A DNA stretch of 5,327 nt from Syntrophomonas sp. UBA5432 (GTDB lineage: Bacteria; Bacillota; Syntrophomonadia; Syntrophomonadales; Syntrophomonadaceae): the NCBI GenBank assembly GCA_002424365.1, contig DIRQ01000083.1, forward strand, positions 4,544 to 9,870. Reading direction: 5' to 3'. The stretch's first letter is position 1. Every line of letters starts with the position of its first letter. Below are positions 1-4,513 of the stretch, piece by piece. Below the pieces are notes generated by a model, which did not search any database, was not told the DNA's origin, and saw nothing but the letters and a program-made list of their open reading frames with translations. The position numbers and the translations under genes are program-made.

Positions 1-818
1 GTTCTTTTCTTTTTCTCGTCAATTTTGCCTTCATTCTTTTTACGGGTCTCCTCAGCTAGTTTTACACTGGCCTGCAGTGCTTCCATTAGGTCAACTACAT
101 TGCCTTTATCGCTTACCGTCGGAGCATTGACCACTTCCTTGCCGACTATTTTTGCATCAATCAACTCCCGTAGAGCTTGGCGGTATTCATCGTGATATTT
201 TCCAGGTTCAAAATCCACCGATAGATTTTCTATAAGATTAACTGCCATTTTAACCTCATTTTCATGCAGTTTGGCAGCTTCCAAACCTGGACTTAAAGCT
301 GCTGGTGAGCGAATTTCATCAGGGTAGAAGATAGTTTCCATCAATAGTACCTTATCCTTCACCCGTAATGCCGCCAGCGACTGTTTAGTACGAATTATCA
401 CCCGGGCTATAGCTGCCTTTCCTGTCTTATTCATAGCTTCGATTAAAAGGGAATAGGCCTTCTCTCCACCGGCAGTGGCTTCCAGGTAGTAACTTTTTTC
501 AAAATATATGGGGTCAACTTGCTGCAGATTGACAAAATCAAGGATATCAATAGTTTTAGTATTTTCCTGGGGAATGCGCTCCAGATCCTCCTCATTTATT
601 ACCACATAATTACCCTTCTGGTATTCATATCCCCGGACTATTTCCTCACTATTTATTTCCCGGTCACAGCGTGGACAATATTTTCGATATTGCACCGGGG
701 ACATACACTCCTGGTGTAGATAGTTGAATTTAATATCCTTATTTTCCGTGGCTACATACATCTTCACCGGTATATTCACCAGTCCAAAGCTTACTGCACC
801 TTTCCAAAGAGTTCGCAT
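1..818 (-). CDS. ku: Ku protein, non-homologous end joining (3' end cut by window edge)
   Basis: Bacterial Ku binds the ends of double-strand breaks as a ring-shaped homodimer and recruits a repair ligase of the LigD type; it acts on the nucleoid. The minus-strand frame is open from the ATG at 816-818 to the left edge, giving 272 codons. The N-terminus MRTLWKGAVSFGLVNIPVK is the classic Ku opening, followed by KGYEY-like RGYEYQKGNYVVI (about 62-74) and the helical core with EKAYSLLIEAM (119-129). Near the end is the usual VVDLMEALQASV segment (241-252), followed by a Lys-rich tail that is cut by the edge. Bacillota Ku proteins are about 270-310 residues, so little is missing. An AGGTGG ribosome binding site (829-824) lies 5 nt before the ATG. 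H35-x2-C38 and C48-x2-C51 could form a small metal site. No ligD is visible, but it could lie beyond the left edge. The family call is certain; the partner is inferred. Confidence 0.97.
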   Translation of the reverse strand, partial: MRTLWKGAVSFGLVNIPVKMYVATENKDIKFNYLHQECMSPVQYRKYCPRCDREINSEEIVRGYEYQKGNYVVINEEDLERIPQENTKTIDILDFVNLQQVDPIYFEKSYYLEATAGGEKAYSLLIEAMNKTGKAAIARVIIRTKQSLAALRVKDKVLLMETIFYPDEIRSPAALSPGLEAAKLHENEVKMAVNLIENLSVDFEPGKYHDEYRQALRELIDAKIVGKEVVNAPTVSDKGNVVDLMEALQASVKLAEETRKKNEGKIDEKKKR

Positions 819-904
819 GTCTACCACCTGCTTTTTACTTTTAGCTTTACTTATTTCCAGACTTTTATTCCCGTTAAATCCGGCTATATACTTTTTTGAA
901 AGCC

Positions 905-933
905 TTGATAAAAAGAGTATTTTGAGGTATATT
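905..933 (+). promoter_or_regulatory. predicted sigma-A promoter of the CofE-like gene
   Basis: A -35 box TTGATA (905-910) and a -10 box TATATT (928-933) are separated by exactly 17 nt, each with five of six consensus bases. A start near 940 would give a leader of about 40 nt before the CDS at 982. It lies in the gap shared with the divergent ku gene, for which I found no convincing promoter. Prediction from sequence only. Confidence 0.55.
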
Positions 934-938
934 TTAGC

Positions 939-955
939 GGGGACATACTGTCTCT
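939..955 (+). promoter_or_regulatory. short inverted repeat at the predicted transcription start
   Basis: GGGACA (940-945) and TGTCTC (949-954) form a 6-bp inverted repeat around TAC, with one G-T pair. It sits just downstream of the predicted -10 box of the CofE-like gene, where a repressor would block initiation or a small hairpin would form at the 5' end of the transcript. Arms this short can arise by chance, so a regulatory role is speculative. Confidence 0.3.
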
Positions 956-967
956 AATACGCATCAT

Positions 968-973
968 GAAGGA
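968..973 (+). promoter_or_regulatory. ribosome binding site that decides the CofE-like start
   Basis: GAAGGA at 968-973 lies 8 nt before the ATG at 982. It overlaps the in-frame upstream ATG at 973, which has no properly spaced site of its own. The start at 982, giving MGKLPDYFG, is therefore preferred, shortening the longest frame by three residues. Confidence 0.75.
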
Positions 974-981
974 TGTTGCAA

Positions 982-2160
982 ATGGGTAAATTACCTGATT
1001 ATTTTGGAGTATCCGCTTTTGGAATTAAAATGGGGGTTATAGTACCGGGAAGTGATGTGGTAGAGTTGGCCTACGAATCCCTGGTCAGATGTAATGATGA
1101 TGGTTTTCTTGATGACGGGGATACAATTTGTATAACTGAATCAGTGGTGGCCAGGGCCCAGAATAATTATGTGACTGTTAATGAAATATCTCAACATGTA
1201 AGCAAAAAACTAAATCTAAAACCAGATAGTAAAATCGGGGTAGTCTTTCCTATCCTGAGCAGGAACCGTTTTTCTCTCATTATGAAAGGTATAGCTGCAG
1301 CTGTTCCCGAGGGATATGTAGTAGTACAGCTTTTGCACCCTGCCGATGAGGTGGGTAATCAGATATTACCAGATGACTTTGCTCAAAAAACAGGTAAAAC
1401 GAATGGTGAAGTTATCAGTCTGGAGGATATCGGGGAAAAGCGATTCCACCATCCTGTAACCGGGGTAGATTACATTGAACTCTATCAGAACATTATCCAG
1501 GAACAATCACGGGGTAGCACCATATTTCTAAGTAATGACCCTTTACAAATTATTAAATATAACCTGGATGGAGTCATTGTGGCAAACGTCCATAAACGGG
1601 AGTCTACCCGGGAAAAACTGGTTGAACGGGGGCAAAATGTTGTCACCCTGCAGGATTTGTGTAATGAAGGGTGCTCCTGGTCAGAGTGGGGATTACTAGG
1701 AAGCAATATATCATCGGGTGATAAATTGAAATTGGCTCCTCGGGAGGCTGATTTAGTTGCCCAACAGTTGCAAGCCAAGGTAAGACAAGGACTGGGCAAG
1801 CATATTGAGGTTATAGTGTACGGTGATGGGGCTTATCGCGACCCTTCTACCGGTATATATGAACTGGCTGATCCCCAACCGGCTTTTGGCTTGACTGCCG
1901 GCTTACGGGGTAAATACCGGGAAGGGCTTAAGTACAAATACCTGGTAGATAAAATGCTGGATGAGGGTGTTAAACTAGAAGCTATAGAAGGTAAGCTAGA
2001 GGAAAAGAAGAAAGAAAGTTTCGAGCGTAATTCGGTTGAAACTGAAGGTACTACTCCTCGTAAAGCCGAGGATCTTATTGCCAGTTTGGCTGATCTGATT
2101 AGCGGGTCGGCTGATGCAGGAACTCCCCTGATTCTGGTTAAAGGTTTCCTGGATAATTAA
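982..2160 (+). CDS. CofE-like protein, coenzyme F420-0:L-glutamate ligase superfamily
   Basis: A 392-residue protein related to CofE/FbiB-type F420-0:gamma-glutamyl ligases, which add glutamate to the F420 precursor using GTP. The N-terminal part carries the family layout: V(I)VPGSDVVEL (about 19-29), then LDDGDTICITESVVARAQ (43-60). The rest differs from short archaeal CofE (about 250 residues). It belongs to a longer type found in Clostridia and Bacteroidetes, with YGDGAYRDPSTGIYELADP (280-298), a Lys/Glu-rich helix (about 337-347) and a C-terminal block GTTPRKAEDLIASLADL (356-372) ending in GTPLILVKGFLDN. The start is chosen by the ribosome binding site at 968-973. It has its own promoter and terminator and is divergent from ku. 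No other F420 biosynthesis gene is visible, so the substrate may be something other than F420-0. Superfamily assignment is good; the reaction is unproven. Confidence 0.85.
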   Translation: MGKLPDYFGVSAFGIKMGVIVPGSDVVELAYESLVRCNDDGFLDDGDTICITESVVARAQNNYVTVNEISQHVSKKLNLKPDSKIGVVFPILSRNRFSLIMKGIAAAVPEGYVVVQLLHPADEVGNQILPDDFAQKTGKTNGEVISLEDIGEKRFHHPVTGVDYIELYQNIIQEQSRGSTIFLSNDPLQIIKYNLDGVIVANVHKRESTREKLVERGQNVVTLQDLCNEGCSWSEWGLLGSNISSGDKLKLAPREADLVAQQLQAKVRQGLGKHIEVIVYGDGAYRDPSTGIYELADPQPAFGLTAGLRGKYREGLKYKYLVDKMLDEGVKLEAIEGKLEEKKKESFERNSVETEGTTPRKAEDLIASLADLISGSADAGTPLILVKGFLDN

Positions 2161-2167
2161 AAAATGA

Positions 2168-2197
2168 AAAAGAGCAGGGTGAATGCCCTGCTTTTTT
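2168..2197 (+). terminator. rho-independent terminator of the CofE-like gene
   Basis: A hairpin pairs AGCAGGG (2173-2179) with CCCTGCT (2186-2192) around a TGAATG loop. It is extended by one G-T pair and A-T pairs, and is followed by a T run to 2197. It starts 7 nt after the stop codon, so the gene is the last in its transcript. Confidence 0.9.
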
Positions 2198-2239
2198 AAT
2201 CTTAAGGGTTATTATCTGGCACTCAGCCTAGTCTCGACC

Positions 2240-2267
2240 GGGCAGACATATGGGTCTACCCCTACAA
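2240..2267. repeat. imperfect palindrome, possible dispersed intergenic repeat
   Basis: GGGCAGAC (2240-2247) and GTCTACCC (2254-2261) form an 8-bp inverted repeat with one C/A mismatch, followed by CTACAA. The form (GGGCAGAC, short loop, GTCTRCCC, CTACAA) resembles small palindromic elements scattered between genes in many clostridial genomes; that is from general knowledge, not a search. Only one copy is in the window, so its repetitive nature is inferred. There is no T run, so it is not a good terminator. The flank at 2268-2297 is strongly pyrimidine-biased, with 3 purines in 30 bases, and shows no coding signal. Confidence 0.45.
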
Positions 2268-2358
2268 TCCTTCACCCCTCACTCCCTGCTCCTTCCCAGG
2301 CCCAACGACTTTCCTCCCTATGTCCGAAGCCTGACACCTGATAAATAACGAGTTGAAT

Positions 2359-2387
2359 TTGACATATGCTCTTAACCAAAATACAAT
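2359..2387 (+). promoter_or_regulatory. sigma-A promoter of the DUF134 gene
   Basis: A perfect -35 box TTGACA (2359-2364) and a -10 box TACAAT (2382-2387, five of six) are separated by 17 nt. Transcription would start near 2394, about 24 nt before the ATG, leaving only the ribosome binding site in the leader. This is the strongest promoter match in the window. Confidence 0.8.
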
Positions 2388-2417
2388 TTAAATACGGCAT
2401 AGATAGGAGCGATAATA

Positions 2418-2789
2418 ATGGCAAGGCAGCCTAAATGCAGGCATGTAGAATCTATACCTGCAGTCACATCATTTAAACCGGCAGGTATTCCTCGTATTTG
2501 TTTGGAGGAGGTAATACTGCTGGTGGAAGAAGTGGAAGCTATCCGCCTCAAGGATTATCTGGGCATGGAGCAGGAGGAATGTGCACATAACATGAAAGTT
2601 TCGCGCCCCACCTTTCAACGCATACTGGTGGAAGCCAGGGCTAAAATTGCCGATGCCCTCATCAACGGCAAATCTATACGTATTGAAGGTGGCGACTATT
2701 GTTTGGGTGAAACCAGGTGTCGGCGCCGTGAACTTATGGAGGAGAGAAGAAAGGGATGTCCCTACCGGGATATGCCTTCTCCGGAATAG
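2418..2789 (+). CDS. DUF134 / UPF0251 family predicted DNA-binding protein
   Basis: A small cytoplasmic helix-turn-helix protein of the UPF0251 (DUF134) family, 123 residues, normal for the family. The family layout is clear: basic start MARQPKCRHVESIP, then FKPAGIPR (19-26), EEVEAIRLKDYLGMEQEECA (37-56), the recognition-helix segment VSRPTFQRIL (61-70), KIADALINGK (76-85) and the beta-like end IRIEGGDYCL (87-96). The helix-turn-helix (about 47-80) resembles sigma-70 region 4. The tail (97-123) is basic and holds C101 and C114 among six cysteines. The start is supported by TAGGAG (2404-2409) 8 nt upstream and a near-consensus promoter. Relatives elsewhere are often found near NifX/NifB-like iron-molybdenum cofactor domain proteins; none is visible here. 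It is a single-gene unit convergent with the thiolase. The regulon is unknown. Confidence 0.96.
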   Translation: MARQPKCRHVESIPAVTSFKPAGIPRICLEEVILLVEEVEAIRLKDYLGMEQEECAHNMKVSRPTFQRILVEARAKIADALINGKSIRIEGGDYCLGETRCRRRELMEERRKGCPYRDMPSPE

Positions 2790-2798
2790 GCGGGATAA

Positions 2799-2821
2799 GG
2801 GGACAGGTACCGTGTCACACC
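2799..2821. repeat. degenerate REP-like palindrome
   Basis: The element runs from GGGGACA (2799-2805) through the self-complementary core GGTACC (2806-2811) to GTGTC (2812-2816). GACA pairs with TGTC, with G2812 bulged, and the trailing ACACC breaks an otherwise expected CCCC arm. This form, GGGGAC followed by a short core and GTGTCCCC, is common between genes in clostridia and resembles REP elements. It lies just after the DUF134 stop codon and before the terminator. A single decayed copy gives limited confidence. Confidence 0.4.
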
Positions 2822-2835
2822 AGCAAGTTAAGAGG

Positions 2836-2870
2836 AAAAAAGCAGGAGACCAGTTAGTCTCCTGCTTTTA
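2836..2870. terminator. bidirectional rho-independent terminator
   Basis: A perfect 13-bp stem pairs 2838-2850 (core GCAGGAGAC) with 2857-2869 (core GTCTCCTGC) around a CAGTTA loop. Four T on the plus strand and six T on the minus strand (A at 2836-2841) follow the GC-rich part of the stem. It lies between convergent genes and can end both the DUF134 transcript and the thiolase transcript. Confidence 0.92.
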
Positions 2871-2901
2871 ATTTAAACGTATAATTTATCTACTATTAAG
2901 C

Positions 2902-4185
2902 CTATTTTACTTTCTGCCAGATAGCAGCAGCACCGTGGCCATGTCCAATGCACATGGACTCAACGATATATTCCACATCTGCAAAATCAGGATCCTGGAA
3001 CAACTGGGTGATGTCGCAAGCGATGCGAGCACCGGTACATGCCAGTGGATGGCCAATGGAAATACCGGAACCCCAAACATTTACGCGATCTTTCGGAAGT
3101 CCCAGGGTGTCTCTGCAGTATACTGACTGAGAAGCAAAAGCTTCGTTAACTTCCCAGAGACCAATCTGATCCTGAGTCATTCCAGCTCTCTTCAGAGCCT
3201 TGGGGATAGCCAGCGCAGGGCCGACACCCATGATGTCGGGCTCCAGTCCAATGACAGCCCAGGAAACCATTTTCATTATCGGCTTCTTGCCCAGTGCTTT
3301 AGCGCCTTCTTCGGTAGCCAGAACTACACCGGCAGCAGCATCATTTATCTGGGAAGAGTTACCGGCAGTAACGGAAGCAGCTTCATCCTGCATGAAAACA
3401 GGAGCCATAGCACCCAGGCTCTCCATGGTGGTTTCGGGGCGCACACCCTGGTCGCGAGCTACTACTACTTCAGCCAGTTCGTCGCCCTTTTCGGCTGCAG
3501 CTTTAGCCAGATGTTCTGTTGCTATATAAGCGGGAGCAAGATCAAACGGGTTAGGATTGCTCTTGGTAGATTTGGCCGGCACTTTAACCTTGATGGGAAT
3601 AACGACGTTTTTGGTTTTATTAGCAGCCTGAGCGGCAGCACACTTCAGATGAGATTCCATGGAGAACTGATCCTGAGCTTCGCGGCTGATGTTAAAGCGA
3701 CGAGCTACGATTTCAGCGGTGTAGCCCATATTAATCGCCATCATGTTCATGAAGTTGCCCAAATCGGGATGAACATCGGCACCAGCGCCCATGGGAATAT
3801 GGGTCATATGCTGAACACCGCCAGCGATTGCTACATCTCCGCCCCAGCCGTTCATCATGGTAGCAATGGCAAACTGAATGGAGTTTAAGCCGGATGCGCA
3901 GAAACGGTCTACGGTACATCCAGGAACGTCATAAGAGCCATCGGAAAGGATCCAGGACAGACGGCCGATATTAAGACCCTGCTCCATAAAGGCATTGGCA
4001 GTTGCTGCCCATACTACGTCATCAATAATGCCCTGTTTAGCCTTGTCTTCCAGACCAACTCTCTTTCTTAATTCTTTGAATACGAAACTGGAAAGCTCTT
4101 CTGCCCGGATATTGGTAAACCAGGACTGTTTGCCCGCACGAGCCACCGGGGTACGTGCAGCTTCAACTACAAATACTTCCTTCAT
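2902..4185 (-). CDS. thiolase, acetyl-CoA acetyltransferase type
   Basis: A cytoplasmic thiolase of 427 residues. Thiolases interconvert 3-ketoacyl-CoA plus CoA with acetyl-CoA and the shortened acyl-CoA; in butyrate oxidation or synthesis the substrate pair is acetoacetyl-CoA / two acetyl-CoA. The start MKEVFVVEAARTPV is typical. The nucleophile is C96 in TVDRFCASGL; NEAF (347-350), GHP (378-380, H379) and C412 in MCIGHGHGAAA complete the active site. It is longer than the usual 390-400 residues, with extra sequence around 203-240. Departures from the common motifs are Ser373 in WGSGISIGHP, LACTG instead of LG-x-TG, and His415/His417 between the C-terminal glycines. AAGGGGG (4199-4193) lies 7 nt before the ATG. 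The gene stands alone, with a terminator after it and a divergent gene upstream. The fold and catalytic residues are clear; chain-length preference and in vivo direction are not. Confidence 0.97.
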   Translation of the reverse strand: MKEVFVVEAARTPVARAGKQSWFTNIRAEELSSFVFKELRKRVGLEDKAKQGIIDDVVWAATANAFMEQGLNIGRLSWILSDGSYDVPGCTVDRFCASGLNSIQFAIATMMNGWGGDVAIAGGVQHMTHIPMGAGADVHPDLGNFMNMMAINMGYTAEIVARRFNISREAQDQFSMESHLKCAAAQAANKTKNVVIPIKVKVPAKSTKSNPNPFDLAPAYIATEHLAKAAAEKGDELAEVVVARDQGVRPETTMESLGAMAPVFMQDEAASVTAGNSSQINDAAAGVVLATEEGAKALGKKPIMKMVSWAVIGLEPDIMGVGPALAIPKALKRAGMTQDQIGLWEVNEAFASQSVYCRDTLGLPKDRVNVWGSGISIGHPLACTGARIACDITQLFQDPDFADVEYIVESMCIGHGHGAAAIWQKVK

Positions 4186-4248
4186 TAAAAATCCCCCTTA
4201 AATATTTTATTATTTTTCTCTCTACACTGTTGGCTAAAAGCCCACCAC

Positions 4249-4281
4249 TCACACTTATATTTTACCAAATAGTGTGAACAA
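4249..4281 (-). promoter_or_regulatory. candidate thiolase promoter with overlapping inverted repeat
   Basis: On the minus strand TTGTTC (4281-4276) and TATAAG (4259-4254) are spaced by 16 nt, a passable sigma-A pair. A 7-bp perfect inverted repeat, TCACACT (4249-4255) and AGTGTGA (4271-4277), brackets it, with arm centres about 22 bp or two helical turns apart, as expected for a dimeric repressor. An alternative promoter, TTGAAC (4321-4316) with CATTAT 17 nt on, is about as good, so the exact start is unsettled. Confidence 0.35.
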
Positions 4282-4297
4282 AAGAACAAATAATAAT

Positions 4298-4371
4298 GTT
4301 ACAAAAACTATCAATGTTCAACAAAAAAAGTTTATTAAACATAATACACCCCGGCTTTTGGTTACAAAAAC
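4298..4371. repeat. 11-nt direct repeat in the control region
   Basis: GTTACAAAAAC occurs at 4298-4308 and again at 4361-4371, 63 bp apart, about six helical turns. Between the copies is the perfect palindrome GTTTA-T-TAAAC (4330-4340). The same-face spacing is compatible with cooperative protein binding, but the repeat is A-rich and could be chance. Confidence 0.35.
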
Positions 4372-4397
4372 CAATAATTAGGAAACGGAAAAGAGGG

Positions 4398-4420
4398 ATA
4401 GACGCTTAAGGGTCTATTTT
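4398..4420 (+). other. weak hairpin with short T run in the leader of the membrane-protein gene
   Basis: ATAGAC (4398-4403) pairs with GTCTAT (4412-4417) across an 8-nt loop, with possible G-T extensions and TTTT at 4417-4420. It points the same way as the membrane-protein gene, so it could be an attenuator or a leftover terminator if transcription starts upstream. The stem is short, and the only visible promoter candidate for that gene lies downstream of it. Confidence 0.25.
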
Positions 4421-4513
4421 CTGATTAATAACTATATTTTCGATTAATTTTTGAAGGAAATCAGTTTTGACTGTCGAAGGAATATATGGGTAATAGTGTT
4501 AAGGTGATGATTT

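Larger units (their letters stand above)
4186..4513. other. AT-rich divergent control region (328 bp, no gene seen)
   Basis: This gap separates the start codons of the thiolase (minus) and the membrane protein (plus), so it must hold both promoters. I see no credible reading frame or RNA gene. It holds an inverted repeat over a candidate thiolase promoter (4249-4277), a perfect GTTTA-T-TAAAC palindrome (4330-4340), an 11-nt direct repeat (4298 and 4361), a TTGGTT/AACCAA inverted repeat (4358-4374), a weak hairpin (4398-4417) and a GATTAAT direct repeat (4423 and 4442). For the plus-strand gene, TTGACT (4467-4472) is a possible -35 box, but the matching -10 (TAATAG, 4491-4496) is poor. AAGGTGAT (4501-4508) is its ribosome binding site. 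Confidence 0.6.

Noticed and set aside
697..948. The 10-mer GGGGACATAC occurs at 697-706 and 939-948.
   Set aside because: The first copy is within the conserved Ku coding sequence (the MSPVQ segment), so the match to the leader of the neighbouring gene is probably coincidence.
519..957. Two short plus-strand open frames (519-719 and 724-957).
   Set aside because: The first, and most of the second, are antisense to ku. Both are hydrophobic shadow translations with no ribosome binding site, and the second ends in the promoter region of the CofE-like gene.
819..972. A sigma-G type promoter for ku, as known for Bacillus ykoV.
   Set aside because: No pair of boxes matching the sigma-G consensus with correct spacing was found on the minus strand upstream of the ku start.
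1485..1799. A 104-residue minus-strand frame.
   Set aside because: It lies fully inside the CofE-like gene on the opposite strand, has no start signals and has no family resemblance.
2647..2871. A 74-residue plus-strand frame overlapping the DUF134 gene.
   Set aside because: It is out of frame with DUF134, reads through the REP-like element and the terminator hairpin, and has no recognisable protein.
2935..4201. Several plus-strand frames of 60-125 residues and a 62-residue minus-strand frame across the thiolase.
   Set aside because: All are shadows of the thiolase gene, whose own frame carries every expected catalytic motif.
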